From NCBI RefSeq assembly GCF_014174305.1, contig NZ_JABEQH010000014.1, forward strand, positions 1-64,000: DNA of 64,000 nucleotides, written 5' to 3'. The notes below the pieces were generated by a model. The model was not told the origin of the DNA. It saw nothing but the letters and a program-made list of their open reading frames with translations, and made no database searches. Source of the stretch: Gluconacetobacter johannae (GTDB taxonomy: Bacteria > Pseudomonadota > Alphaproteobacteria > Acetobacterales > Acetobacteraceae). Of the stretch, positions 29,865-38,594 are shown one piece after another; within the stretch, counting starts at the first letter, position 1; each line of letters opens with the position of its first letter. Position numbers and translations under genes: made by a program.

Positions 29865-30914
29865 ATGACCGGGACGTTCAGGCGGGCGGTCCGCGTGGCG
29901 GCGATCTGTGTGGCGGCGACGTGCGGCGTGGTGGGCGCCGGGCGGGCGCGGGCGGCGGACATCGTCGGCGCGGGGTCCAGCTTCGGCGCGCCGATCTATG
30001 GCGCGTGGGCCAGGGATGCGAAGCAGGCGACCGGCATCGCCCTGAACTACCAGTCCATCGGCTCCGGCGCCGGGCAGAACCAGGTGCTGGCGCGGACGGT
30101 CGATTTCGGGGCGTCGGATGCGCCGATGAATGCCGAGCGCCTGCGTGCCGGCCGCCTGATGCAGTTTCCCACCGTGATGGGCGCGGTGGTGCCGGTGGTG
30201 AACCTGCCGGGGCTTGGTGCCGGACAGGTGCGCCTGACGGGGCCGTTGCTGGCGGCGCTGTATGCCGGCGACATCACCGAATGGAACGATCCGCGCATCG
30301 CCGCCGTCAATCCGGGCCTGACGCTGCCCGACATTCCGGTGGCCCCGGTGCGCCGGGCCGACGGGTCGGGCACGACCTTCGTGTTCACCTCGTACCTGTC
30401 GCGGATGTCGCCGGCCTGGAAGCGGGACCAGGGGGCCGCGACCTCGGTCGCCTGGCCGACGGGCGAGGGCGCGCGCGGCAATGACGGCGTCGCCGCCGCC
30501 GTGCGTAATACCGAAGGGGCGATCGGCTATGTCGAATATGCCTTCGCCGCGCGGAACGGGATGAGCATGGTGCTGCTGCGTGACCGCAACGGCGATTTCG
30601 TCGCCGCCGGCGCCGATGGCTTCGCGGCGGCCGCGCGGTCGGCGGACTGGTCCGACACGGCGACCTTCACGGTGGATCTGCTGGATGCGCCGGGGGCCGG
30701 GGCCTGGCCCATCATGTCCGCGACCTACGTGCTGGTGCCGGTCGACCCGGCCGATCCGGCGCGGGCGGGCGCGGTGCTGCGCTTCTTCGACTGGGCCTTC
30801 CGCAACGGCGACGCGGCCGCGCGGGCCTTGCAGTACGTGCCGCTGCCGGATGCGGTGAAGGCCGACATCCGGCACGGCTGGTCCGTCATTCGCGGTGTCG
30901 CGCCCCCGACATGA
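29865..30914 (+). CDS. pstS: Phosphate ABC transporter substrate-binding protein PstS
   Basis: A 349-residue periplasmic phosphate-binding protein. The signal peptide (about 1-31, ending ARAA) is followed by the ligand motif GAGSSFGAPIYGAW, then LNYQSIGSGAGQN, DFGASDAPM, GDITEWNDPRIAAVNPGL and RADGSGTTFVFTSYLS, all typical of PstS. GAGAAAGGGG precedes ATG 29865. It stands alone between pheT and lpxB; no pstC, pstA, pstB or phoU is in the window, so it is an orphan here or a second copy. Confidence 0.92.
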   Translation: MTGTFRRAVRVAAICVAATCGVVGAGRARAADIVGAGSSFGAPIYGAWARDAKQATGIALNYQSIGSGAGQNQVLARTVDFGASDAPMNAERLRAGRLMQFPTVMGAVVPVVNLPGLGAGQVRLTGPLLAALYAGDITEWNDPRIAAVNPGLTLPDIPVAPVRRADGSGTTFVFTSYLSRMSPAWKRDQGAATSVAWPTGEGARGNDGVAAAVRNTEGAIGYVEYAFAARNGMSMVLLRDRNGDFVAAGADGFAAAARSADWSDTATFTVDLLDAPGAGAWPIMSATYVLVPVDPADPARAGAVLRFFDWAFRNGDAAARALQYVPLPDAVKADIRHGWSVIRGVAPPT

Positions 30915-30960
30915 CGGGGGCGGGTTTGCGCCGGCGGTGGAAGAACGTTAGGCCCATCCC

Positions 30961-32154
30961 ATGACCCAAGATGATACCGGCGCCGCGCCGCGCACGATCT
31001 GGATCCTGGCGGGCGAGGCCAGCGGCGACGTGCTGGGCGCGCGCCTGATGGCGGCGTTGCGCGCCCGCGATCCGGCCCTGCGGTTTGCCGGCGTGGGCGG
31101 CACGCGCATGGAAGGCGAGGGGCTGGCCAGCCTGTTCCCCCTGCGCGATCTGGCGGTCATGGGGCTGGTCGAAATCCTGCCGCGCCTGCGCCATCTGTCG
31201 CGCCGCCTGGACCAGGCGGTGGAGCATATCCGCCGCACCATGCCGGACGCGGTGGTCACCATCGACAGTCCGGGCTTTGCCCTGCGGCTGCTGCGCCGGA
31301 TCGCGGGGTTGGACATTCCACGCATCCATTACGTGGCCCCGCAGGTGTGGGCCTGGCGCGAGCACCGGGTGCGGGAATTCCCCGGCCTGTGGGACCGGCT
31401 GCTGTGCCTGCTGCCGTTCGAACCCGAATTTTTCGGCCGCCATGGGCTGGAGGCGCGCTTCGTCGGCCATCCGGTGCTGCAATCCGGCGCCGATCGCGGG
31501 GACGGTGCGGCGTTTCGCGCGCGGCATGGCATCGCGCCCGACGCGCCTGTGCTGATCCTGATGCCCGGCAGCCGCCGGTCGGAGGCGCCTCGTCTGCTGC
31601 CGGTGTTCGGCGCGACGATGCGGATTCTGCGCGACACCTGTCCGGGGATCGTCCCCGTCGTCCCGGTGTCTCCGGTCGTGGCCGACACCGTGCGGCGCGG
31701 GGTGGCCGGCTGGCCGGTCCAGCCGGTGATCGTGACCGAGGCGGACGACAAGCACGACGCCTTCGCGGCGGCCGGGGCGGCGCTGACCAAATCGGGGACA
31801 TCGACCCTGGAACTGGCGCTGGCCGGGGTGCCCATGGCGGTGACCTACCGGGTCAACCCGCTGACGGCGGCGATGGCGCGGCGGCTGATCCGCGTGCCCT
31901 ATGTGGCGATGGTCAATCTGCTGGCCGGCCATCGGCTGGTGCCCGAACTGCTGCAGGAACGCTGCCGCCCGGACCTGCTGGCCGCGACGGTGCGCCGCCT
32001 GCTGACCGACGGGCGCGCCGCCGCCCTGCAACGGGCGGGCTTTCACGCCGTGGTCGCGGCGCTGGCCGCCCCGGCGGGCGACCCGGCCGCCGCCGCGGCG
32101 GCGGACATCCTGGCCATGCTGGATCAGCGGACACCACCGCCGACGGCTGGCTAG
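30961..32154 (+). CDS. lpxB: Lipid-A-disaccharide synthase
   Basis: A 397-residue GT19 glycosyltransferase joining UDP-2,3-diacylglucosamine and lipid X on the inner membrane, giving the lipid A disaccharide. Signatures are WILAGEASGDVLGARLM (about 12-28), DSPGFALRLLRR, HYVAPQVWAWREHR, FVGHPVLQ, LMPGSRRSE, KSGTSTLELAL and VPELLQERC. Start ATG 30961 gives a standard N-terminus. Its last four bases overlap the convergent small gene 32151-32318. Confidence 0.96.
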   Translation: MTQDDTGAAPRTIWILAGEASGDVLGARLMAALRARDPALRFAGVGGTRMEGEGLASLFPLRDLAVMGLVEILPRLRHLSRRLDQAVEHIRRTMPDAVVTIDSPGFALRLLRRIAGLDIPRIHYVAPQVWAWREHRVREFPGLWDRLLCLLPFEPEFFGRHGLEARFVGHPVLQSGADRGDGAAFRARHGIAPDAPVLILMPGSRRSEAPRLLPVFGATMRILRDTCPGIVPVVPVSPVVADTVRRGVAGWPVQPVIVTEADDKHDAFAAAGAALTKSGTSTLELALAGVPMAVTYRVNPLTAAMARRLIRVPYVAMVNLLAGHRLVPELLQERCRPDLLAATVRRLLTDGRAAALQRAGFHAVVAALAAPAGDPAAAAAADILAMLDQRTPPPTAG

Positions 32155-32318
32155 GGCGTCGGGGACCCGGTCGCGGGCGCCGCCGCCGGGGCATTCCGGA
32201 GGGCGCGGATCGAATCGAATTCGCTCTTGATGGCATAGACGCCAACGCCGATCGTCATGACCACGGTCAGGACAATCCAGACGATCTTGCCGGCGGACGG
32301 GGTGTCGGGGGTGGACAT
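32151..32318 (-). CDS. 55-residue single-pass membrane protein
   Basis: A short gene with a good ribosome site (GAGGAG about 6 bases before ATG 32318). The protein starts MSTPDTPSAGKI, has one hydrophobic helix (about 12-30, VWIVLTVVMTIGVGVYAI), then a charged stretch (KSEFDSIRALRN) and a Pro/Ala tail. N-in, single-pass is the likely topology. It follows hisI by 24 bases in the same direction and ends inside the last bases of lpxB. Function unknown. Start strength, clean frame and a well-formed helix support reality. Confidence 0.65.
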   Translation of the reverse strand: MSTPDTPSAGKIVWIVLTVVMTIGVGVYAIKSEFDSIRALRNAPAAAPATGSPTP

Positions 32319-32342
32319 GATGGCTCCTCGGCGGCGGGCGGG

Positions 32343-32759
32343 TCAGCCCTGCCCGTACAGACTGTCGGGGGACACCAGGGGGGCGCTGGTCTCGACCAGG
32401 CCCTCGGGGCGCATGGCGTTGAAGAAGCACGAGCGGCGTCCGGTGTGGCAGGCGACGCCCTGCTGGTCGACCAGCAGCACCACCGCGTCGCGGTCGCAGT
32501 CCAGGCGGGCGTCAACCAGGCTCTGCACCTGTCCGGACGTCTCGCCCTTGCGCCACAGGGCGTCGCGGCTGCGCGAGAAATAGCAGACGCGCCCGGTACG
32601 CAGCGTTTCGTCCAGGGCCGCGCGATTCATCCACGCCAGCATCAGGATTTCGCCCGTGTCGTGCTGCTGCGCCACGGCGGCGATCAGTCCGGCCGCGTCG
32701 AAGCGAACGGTGTCGAGCATGCGGGCGCGGGTGGCCTCGTCGGGCGGAAGATAGGTCAT
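32343..32759 (-). CDS. hisI: Phosphoribosyl-AMP cyclohydrolase
   Basis: A 138-residue monofunctional HisI, third step of histidine biosynthesis, opening the adenine ring of PR-AMP with Zn and Mg. Metal-site and family motifs are EILMLAWMNRAALDET, VCYFSRSRDALWRKGETSG, DCDRDAVVLLVDQQG and ACHTGRRSCFF. ATG 32759 gives the usual N-terminus (MTYLPP). The HisE domain is absent, as is common in Alphaproteobacteria. No other his gene is adjacent. Confidence 0.96.
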   Translation of the reverse strand: MTYLPPDEATRARMLDTVRFDAAGLIAAVAQQHDTGEILMLAWMNRAALDETLRTGRVCYFSRSRDALWRKGETSGQVQSLVDARLDCDRDAVVLLVDQQGVACHTGRRSCFFNAMRPEGLVETSAPLVSPDSLYGQG

Positions 32760-32865
32760 GGCGGCCGGCGGTCCTGCATCGGGCGGTGACGGATGGGCGG
32801 GACAAGAAACCATGAGGCGATGAATGTCCAGTCGTCGCCGTTTCGCCGGCACGCCTCGGGGGGAT

Positions 32866-32900
32866 CAGGCCGACCGGCAAAGGCCAGAGCCCGACCTTCC
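32866..32900. repeat. Fragment of the intergenic palindromic element, copy C
   Basis: The hisI-ygfZ gap carries GCCGACCGGCAAAGGC followed by CAGAGCCCGACCTTCC. The latter 16 bases (32885-32900) are identical to 14833-14848. The left arm of the hairpin is degraded, so this looks like a decayed or partial copy. Confidence 0.5.
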
Positions 32901-32911
32901 CACCGGCTGTG

Positions 32912-33727
32912 TCAGGATTCCGGCAGGGTCAGCCAGGACGGGACGTGGACGTGGATGGGGTGGCCCTCGACCTGCAGGTCCGCGTGGATCTGGTCCAGCC
33001 GCAGCATCGCCAGCCCCCGCCCGTCGCGGGACGAGGCCATGGTGCCGGCCTCGCGTCCCTCGTGCAGGATGGGAGTCCCCGGCGCCGGCAGGGCCGCCGA
33101 CGTGACGGGCAGCAGCTTGCGCTTGACCAGCCCGCGATAGCGCGTCCGCGCCGTCAGCTCCTGGCCCATGTAGCAGCCCTTGGTCCAGGAAATGCCGTTC
33201 AGGGCTTCGAAATTCGCTTCCAGCAGCAGAGTCTTGCCGGACTCGCAATCGCGCGATCCGTCGGGCAGGCCCAGGGACAGCCGGTGGGCGTCGTAGGCCG
33301 CGGGGTCCGCCGCGCCAGGCGCCCGGTGCGGCAGCAGCAGCCGCCATCCGGCCTCGGCCAGGCGGGGATCGGGGGCGCCGATCGCGGAATCGATCATCGA
33401 CGGGACGGCGTCCCAGGCGGCATGGACGGCGAAGCCGGTCTCGGCGATCGTGACGTCCGACCGCAGGCGATAGCGCGACAGGCGCTGGCGCAGCATGTCG
33501 GCCTGCGCGGCCTCGCATTCCAGCAGCAGCCGCTCGCCGCCCGGATCGGCGAAGATGAAGAAATCGGCCAGCCAGCGGCCCTGCGGCGTCAGGAAGGCGG
33601 CCCAGACCGCCCGGCCGGCGGCGACGGCGGTCACGTCGTTCGACACCAGCCCCTGAAGGAAGGAAACCCGGTCGGCGCCGGAGACGGCCAGCACGGTCCG
33701 GTCCGGCAGGGATGTGAGATGTGTCAT
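32912..33727 (-). CDS. ygfZ: Folate-binding Fe-S cluster repair protein YgfZ (GcvT-like)
   Basis: A 271-residue member of the YgfZ/IBA57 family, a tetrahydrofolate-binding protein that helps maturation of certain Fe-S enzymes. The diagnostic motif KGCYMGQELTAR is at about residues 180-191, preceded by NGISWT. The N-terminal part has RVSFLQGLVSNDV, shared with GcvT. ATG 33727 is the start. Linkage to hisI and, divergently, to pyrC is seen in many Alphaproteobacteria. Confidence 0.92.
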   Translation of the reverse strand: MTHLTSLPDRTVLAVSGADRVSFLQGLVSNDVTAVAAGRAVWAAFLTPQGRWLADFFIFADPGGERLLLECEAAQADMLRQRLSRYRLRSDVTIAETGFAVHAAWDAVPSMIDSAIGAPDPRLAEAGWRLLLPHRAPGAADPAAYDAHRLSLGLPDGSRDCESGKTLLLEANFEALNGISWTKGCYMGQELTARTRYRGLVKRKLLPVTSAALPAPGTPILHEGREAGTMASSRDGRGLAMLRLDQIHADLQVEGHPIHVHVPSWLTLPES

Positions 33728-33853
33728 GGCAATTTCCGATTCTGAGCGCGCGCGTCCCTGGTGACAAGGGGGAAAACCACGGCAAGGGTCGCGGGGCGAT
33801 CATGGCGGGTCGGCGATTCCACCCGGCCGCGCGATGGGCTAGCTTCACGGGGC

Positions 33854-34789
33854 ATGCGTATTCTGTTCATTACCTCCACGCGGCTGGGTGACGCGGTCCT
33901 GTCCACCGGATTGCTGGATGTCCTGCTGGCGCGCTATCCGCAGGCCCGCTTCACCATTGCCTGCGGGCCGGTGGCGGCGGCGCTGTTCGACGCCATGCCC
34001 CGGCGCGAGCGGACGATCGTCGTGACCAAGCGCCGGTATGACCTGCACTGGCTGTCCCTGTGGCGCGACTGCGTGGGCACGCGGTGGGACCTGTGCGTGG
34101 ACCTGCGGGGTTCGGCGGTCACGCTGTTCCTGCCCGCGCGGCGGCGGGCGATCATGCGGGGGGGGCGGCGGCAGGGCGCGCGCATCACGCATCTGGGCGG
34201 GGTGCTGGGCCTGTCGCCGCCACCCCTGCCGGTGATGTGGACCGCGCCGGCCGATCGCGCGCAGGCGCGGGCGATCCTGCCCGACGGCATACGCTGGCTG
34301 GCATTGGCGCCGACGGCGAACTGGGCGGGAAAGATCTGGCCGGCCGACCGTTTCGTGGCGCTGGCCCGGATGATGCAGGCCCAGCGCGGCCCGTTGCGCC
34401 CGGTCATCCTGTATGGCCCCGGCGAGGCCGAGCGCGCGATGGCGTCCGCCGTGCTGGCCGCCCTGCCGGACGCCGTGGACGCGGGGGGGCATTTCACCTT
34501 GCCGCAGGTGGCGGCGCTGCTGGCGCGCTGCCAGGGATTTATCGGCAATGATTCGGGCCTGATGCACCTGTCGGCGGCGGTCGGGACGCCGACGCTGGGG
34601 CTGTTCGGGCCCAGCCGGATATCCGAATACGGCCCGGTCGGCCGCTGTGCCCGTGGGGTCGCGGCGCCGGGGCCGGAGGGAGAGGCCCCCATCGCGGGGC
34701 TGGAGGTCGCGGCGGTGGTGGATGCGGCGATCGGGTTGCTGGACGATGCCGGGGCGGTTCCGGATGGCGGGCTGTCGGTGGTCGCATGA
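33854..34789 (+). CDS. Glycosyltransferase family 9 (heptosyltransferase-like)
   Basis: A 311-residue GT9 enzyme. N-terminal RILFITSTRLGDAVLSTGLL is the ADP-heptose-binding-type start of the family; LAPTANWAGKIWPADRF and IGNDSGLMHLSAAVGTPTLGLFGP are the C-terminal nucleotide-sugar site. It probably adds a sugar to the LPS core on the inner face of the membrane. ATG 33854 gives the canonical start. It overlaps the following glycosyltransferase by 4 bases, so the two act together. Confidence 0.9.
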   Translation: MRILFITSTRLGDAVLSTGLLDVLLARYPQARFTIACGPVAAALFDAMPRRERTIVVTKRRYDLHWLSLWRDCVGTRWDLCVDLRGSAVTLFLPARRRAIMRGGRRQGARITHLGGVLGLSPPPLPVMWTAPADRAQARAILPDGIRWLALAPTANWAGKIWPADRFVALARMMQAQRGPLRPVILYGPGEAERAMASAVLAALPDAVDAGGHFTLPQVAALLARCQGFIGNDSGLMHLSAAVGTPTLGLFGPSRISEYGPVGRCARGVAAPGPEGEAPIAGLEVAAVVDAAIGLLDDAGAVPDGGLSVVA

Positions 34790-35880
34790 AAACCGTCCTG
34801 GTCTATCGCGACCGTCTGCTGCCGCCCTCGGAACACGCCTTCATGCGGCGGCAGTATATGGGGTTCCGGACGTTGCGGCCCTGCTGGGTCGGATGCCGGC
34901 GGGACGCTCCGGCGCCCGACCTGCCGGGCGAGATGCGGTTTCTGGGCGGCAGCGGGATCGGGCGGCCGCTGCGTCAGGCGGCGTTCAAGCAATTCGGCTG
35001 GGGCGCGACCCGGGACATCGCCGACCTGTCGCCCGTGCTGGTGCATGCCCAGTTCGGGCGGGGCGGCGCGCTGGCCTTGCCGATTGCCCGTGCGTTGGGC
35101 GTGCCGCTGGTGGTGACCTTCCATGGGGGCGACGCGTTCAAGGACCGCCATTACGCGCGCGGCTTTCCGCCGTCGGTGTTCCGCAGGCGCTGGCGTGCGT
35201 TGCAATCCTATGCCGCGCTGTTCGTCTGCGTGTCCGAGGGCGTGCGTGAGCGGTTGCTGGAACGTGGGGTGCCGGCCGGCCTGCTGGAGGTCATTCCCAT
35301 CGGGGCGGAGCCCGCCGCCCGTGCTGCCGGCCCGGCCGACCGCTTTGTCTTCGCCGGACGCTTCGTGGACAAGAAGGGGGTGCGGGTCCTGATCGACGCG
35401 CTGCGGGTGCTGGCGGATCGCGGGATCACCCCCCACGTGGTGCTGGCGGGGGACGGGCCCCTGTTGCCGGCGATGCGCGACCATGCGGCGGGGCTGGCGA
35501 ATGTGCGCTTTGCCGGCTGGCTGGGGGCGGCGGAGCTGGGGGCGCAGATGGATCGGGCGATCGCGCTGCTGGTCCCCAGCGTGGTGCCGCCCGGTGGCGA
35601 CCGCGAGGGCCTGCCCAGCGTCGCGATCGAGGCCATGGCGCGCGGGGTGCCGGTCATTGCCTCGGACCAGTCGGGGCTGGAGGGCGCGGTGGGGCGCGCG
35701 GGGGCGGGACTCGTGGTTCCGGCCGGGGCGCCCGCCGCGCTGGCGGATGCGATGCTGGCCATGCTGGCGCCCGGTGCGCGCGACGCCATGGCGCGGGCCG
35801 CCGAGACGACGGCGCGGGGGTCATTCTGCGCGCCTGTCCAGTCATGCCGGCTGGAGGCGCGGTTGCTGTCGCTGCTGTAA
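34786..35880 (+). CDS. Glycosyltransferase family 4
   Basis: A 364-residue GT-B enzyme. The N-terminal acceptor half has VHAQFGRGGALALPIARALG and VTFHGGDAF. The donor half has FAGRFVDKKGVRVLIDAL, LAGDGPL and the EX7E element in DREGLPSVAIEAMARGVPVI. The short GDREGLPS form is common in LPS and exopolysaccharide transferases. ATG 34786 overlaps the GT9 stop. The sugar is unknown. Confidence 0.9.
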   Translation: MKTVLVYRDRLLPPSEHAFMRRQYMGFRTLRPCWVGCRRDAPAPDLPGEMRFLGGSGIGRPLRQAAFKQFGWGATRDIADLSPVLVHAQFGRGGALALPIARALGVPLVVTFHGGDAFKDRHYARGFPPSVFRRRWRALQSYAALFVCVSEGVRERLLERGVPAGLLEVIPIGAEPAARAAGPADRFVFAGRFVDKKGVRVLIDALRVLADRGITPHVVLAGDGPLLPAMRDHAAGLANVRFAGWLGAAELGAQMDRAIALLVPSVVPPGGDREGLPSVAIEAMARGVPVIASDQSGLEGAVGRAGAGLVVPAGAPAALADAMLAMLAPGARDAMARAAETTARGSFCAPVQSCRLEARLLSLL

Positions 35881-35955
35881 GGCGGGGGATCGGGCCTTGC
35901 CGTAGGCCTGCCTGCGGGAGTACGTCGCTGGGGAACGACAGGCTGCGAGGGACTG

Positions 35956-37275
35956 ATGCATTACGACCTGATTATCCGCAACGGCACCTGCGTCCTGCCG
36001 TGGGGCGAGGCCCGGACCGACATCGGCGTCCGCGATGGCCGCATCGCCAGCCTGACCGCCGGCGTCGCCGACGACGCGGACGAGGTTGTGGACGCGGCCG
36101 GCCTGCATGTTCTGCCGGGCCTGATCGATCCGCATGTGCATCTGCGCGATCCGGGTGACGCCAGCGTCGAAAGCATTCCGACCGGCACCCGCGCCGCCGC
36201 CCTGGGCGGGGTGACGACGGTGTTCGACATGCCCAACACCGCGCCCGCCATCACCGACGCCGAGATGCTGCGCTGGAAGCAGGAATACGCCTCGCGCGAA
36301 AGCTGGGTCGATCTTGCGATGTATGTGGGCGCCACGCGGGCGAACACGCCGCATCTGGGTGAGTACGAACGCTTTGACGGCGTCTGCGCGATCAAGGTCT
36401 TCGCCGGTTCATCGACCGGCGACCTGATGATCGAGGATGACGAGGGCATTCGCCGCGTGCTGGAGCATGGCCACCGCCGCGTCGCCTTCCACTCGGAGGA
36501 CGAATATCGCCTGCAGGCGCGCAAGGCGATGTTCACGCCGGGCATGCCCTATGACATGCACCGCGTCTGGCGCGACGAGGAATGCGCCTTCCTGGGCACC
36601 CGGCGGATCGTGGCGCTGGCCCGGCGGACCGGCCGGCCGATCCATATCCTGCACACCTCGACAGCCGAGGAACTGGCCTGGCTGCCCGATTGCCGCGACA
36701 TCGCGACGGTCGAGGTGCTGGTCAACCACCTGACGCAGGTGGCCCCCGAGTGTTACGAGACCCTGGGCGCGCTTGCGGTCATGAACCCGCCCATCCGCGA
36801 CCGCCGCCACTACGAGGCGAGCTGGGAGGCCGTACGCAACGGCACGGTGGACACCATCGGCTCGGATCACGCGCCCCATTCGCTGGAGGCCAAGGCCCGG
36901 CCGTGGCCCGCCACTCCGGCGGGCCTGACCGGCGTGCAGACGCTGGTCCCGGTCATGCTGGACCATGTCAATGCCGGCCGGCTGTCGCTGGGCCGGATGG
37001 TGGACCTGATGGCCGCGGGGCCGGCCCGGGTCTATGGCCTGCAGGCCAAGGGGCGGATCGCGATGGGGTACGACGCCGATTTCACCCTGGTGGACATGAA
37101 GGCGCGGCGGCGCATCACCAACGACTGGATCGCGACGCCGGCGGGCTGGACGCCGTTCGACGGCATGGCGGTCACGGGCTGGCCGATGGCGACGATCGTG
37201 CGGGGCCGCGCGGTGATGCGCGAGGATACGATCCTGGGCACGCCGTCGGGCCGCTTGGCCCGCTTTGCGCCTTGA
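35956..37275 (+). CDS. pyrC: Dihydroorotase
   Basis: A 439-residue amidohydrolase of pyrimidine biosynthesis. Metal ligands: DPHVHLRDPG (near residue 58), the carboxylated-Lys region AIKVFAGSSTG (near 145), His in AFHSEDE (near 178), His in HILHTSTAEEL (near 232) and Asp in GSDHAPH (near 303). Related amidohydrolases (allantoinase) share the fold, but the motifs favour a dihydroorotase. pyrB is not adjacent. The last codons (GRLARFAP) are repeated as a 29-base tandem copy just after the stop. Confidence 0.88.
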   Translation: MHYDLIIRNGTCVLPWGEARTDIGVRDGRIASLTAGVADDADEVVDAAGLHVLPGLIDPHVHLRDPGDASVESIPTGTRAAALGGVTTVFDMPNTAPAITDAEMLRWKQEYASRESWVDLAMYVGATRANTPHLGEYERFDGVCAIKVFAGSSTGDLMIEDDEGIRRVLEHGHRRVAFHSEDEYRLQARKAMFTPGMPYDMHRVWRDEECAFLGTRRIVALARRTGRPIHILHTSTAEELAWLPDCRDIATVEVLVNHLTQVAPECYETLGALAVMNPPIRDRRHYEASWEAVRNGTVDTIGSDHAPHSLEAKARPWPATPAGLTGVQTLVPVMLDHVNAGRLSLGRMVDLMAAGPARVYGLQAKGRIAMGYDADFTLVDMKARRRITNDWIATPAGWTPFDGMAVTGWPMATIVRGRAVMREDTILGTPSGRLARFAP

Positions 37276-37304
37276 CGGGCCGGCTGGCCCGCTTCGCGCC
37301 CTGA
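37247..37304 (+). repeat. 29-base tandem duplication of the pyrC 3' end
   Basis: The 29 bases 37247-37275, covering the last codons and TGA of pyrC, recur at 37276-37304 with 25 of 29 identical. Both copies spell GRLARFAP-stop, but the second is in a different frame because 29 is not a multiple of three. Confidence 0.85.
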
Positions 37305-37386
37305 TTTCGTCATGTTCGGCCTGTAAGCGGTTGGGATTGGTCAAATCGTCCCGCCCATGACGCGGGAGCAGGAAGGAAGACGTCCC

Positions 37387-37764
37387 TTGCGTGCATGTGT
37401 ATCGGGCCTGCTGGTCGTCTGTGCGGTGTCCTTGTGCGGAGTGGGCGCGGCCCGGGCGGCCGAGGCCGGGTGGTCCGCCCCCGCCTGCGGGCGGGAGCCC
37501 GTGGCGCCCACGGTCGATTCGTCGACCGTGGCGCGGTACAACGCCAGCATCGACAGCGTGACGGCCTATGAAAAGGCGGCCCGCACCTACAATGGCTGCG
37601 TCGCCGCCGCCGCCAGCCGCGAGGAAAGCGCCATCAGCGCCGAGGCGCGGACCCGCATCGGCCGCGTCCATGACGCCAGCGTGGGGGTGCATCGGCGCAT
37701 CGCCGACAATTTCTCCCGCCTGACGGCGCAGTTGAAGGCCGGGGCCGCGCGCTACAGCCATTGA
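37387..37764 (+). CDS. Small secreted protein of unknown function
   Basis: From TTG 37387 the product is about 125 residues. A signal peptide (about 1-25, ending GAARAAEA) is followed by a mostly helical mature part with one Cys pair candidate (PACG and NGCV). TTG 37387 is preferred because GGAAGGAAG ends 7 bases before it. ATG 37357 in the same frame has no ribosome site and would put a charged extension before the signal. No domain is recognised. It sits alone between pyrC and the TPR gene. Confidence 0.7.
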   Translation: MRACVSGLLVVCAVSLCGVGAARAAEAGWSAPACGREPVAPTVDSSTVARYNASIDSVTAYEKAARTYNGCVAAAASREESAISAEARTRIGRVHDASVGVHRRIADNFSRLTAQLKAGAARYSH

Positions 37765-37769
37765 TGGAT

Positions 37770-37792
37770 CACGCGGGTTTGTTGCCCGCGTG
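37770..37792 (+). terminator. Hairpin after the secreted-protein gene
   Basis: Perfect 8-base stem CACGCGGG (37770-37777) / CCCGCGTG (37785-37792) with loop TTTGTTG, starting 6 bases after the stop codon. No T-run follows, so it may be only a pausing or stabilising hairpin. Confidence 0.4.
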
Positions 37793-37810
37793 CGCCGACG
37801 CGGCTATGGT
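37782..37810 (+). promoter_or_regulatory. Candidate sigma-70 promoter for the TPR-bamB-der cluster
   Basis: TTGCCC (37782-37787) and TATGGT (37805-37810) with a 17-base spacer, about 55 bases before the start of the TPR gene. The -35 overlaps the right arm of the preceding hairpin. Confidence 0.35.
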
Positions 37811-37863
37811 CCCGCCTTGGACGGACGGGCGGCGGCCCGTGCGCGACGTATGCGGGGAACGGG

Positions 37864-38565
37864 TTGGACGTGGCTGACGACATCTTCAGGGAAGTCGACG
37901 AGGATTTGCGCGCGGAGCGGCTGCGGGCGCTGGCGCGGCGATACGTGGTGGCGGCGGTGGCCGTGGTGGCGGTGATCTGCGCGGGTGTCGGCGGCTGGCA
38001 ATACCATGCGTGGCGGGCGCGGCAGGCCGACCGGGCATGGGCGGCGACCTATTTCGCGGCCCTGCGCGCCGCCGGCAGCAGCAGCATCACGCCGGGCGAG
38101 ACAGCCCCCCTGACCCCGCAGCAGAAGGACGCGCTGACGCGCCTGGCGACGCTGGACCAGGGCTCGGCCCCGGTAGGGCTGCGGACGATGGCGCGGCTGG
38201 AACGGGCGTCGCTGCTGGCGTCCAGCGGCGACGTCAAGGCGGCGCTGGGCCTGTGGGACCAGGTGCAGGCCGACGACGGCGCCGATCCGCTGTTGCGCGG
38301 GCTGGCCGACCTGCTGTGGGTCCAGCACCAGATCGACGCCGGCGACCCCGCCACCCTGCGCTCGCGCCTGGCGACGCTGGACGGCGCGGGCAAGCCGTGG
38401 CGGGCCCTGGCGGTGGAATGCGAGGCCCTGCTGGACCTGCGCCAGGGCCATGATGCCGACGCGCGACGCCGTTTTGCCCAGATCAGTGCCTCGTCCGATG
38501 CGCCCGAGGGGCTGCGCGCTCGCGCCGGCGGCCTGCTGCAGACAATGAATGGCGCCGGCCTGTAA
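37864..38565 (+). CDS. YfgM-like TPR membrane protein
   Basis: A 233-residue protein with a charged cytoplasmic N-terminus (DIFREVDEDLRAERLRAL), one membrane helix (about 27-46) and a periplasmic TPR-like region. This is the YfgM/TPR_21 family layout; in E. coli YfgM is an ancillary SecYEG-associated chaperone-like factor encoded next to bamB and der. The same order (this gene, bamB, der) is seen here and strengthens the call. The start may be TTG 37864 or GTG 37870; GGGGAAC lies just upstream of both. Confidence 0.82.
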   Translation: MDVADDIFREVDEDLRAERLRALARRYVVAAVAVVAVICAGVGGWQYHAWRARQADRAWAATYFAALRAAGSSSITPGETAPLTPQQKDALTRLATLDQGSAPVGLRTMARLERASLLASSGDVKAALGLWDQVQADDGADPLLRGLADLLWVQHQIDAGDPATLRSRLATLDGAGKPWRALAVECEALLDLRQGHDADARRRFAQISASSDAPEGLRARAGGLLQTMNGAGL

Positions 38566-38594
38566 GGCCCCAACCCGTGAAGATCAGGATAGAC

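Noticed and set aside
27339-30875. 1178-codon minus-strand ORF
   Set aside because: It is entirely antisense to pheT and pstS, has Arg/His/Gln/Pro-rich shadow composition, and has no recognisable domain.
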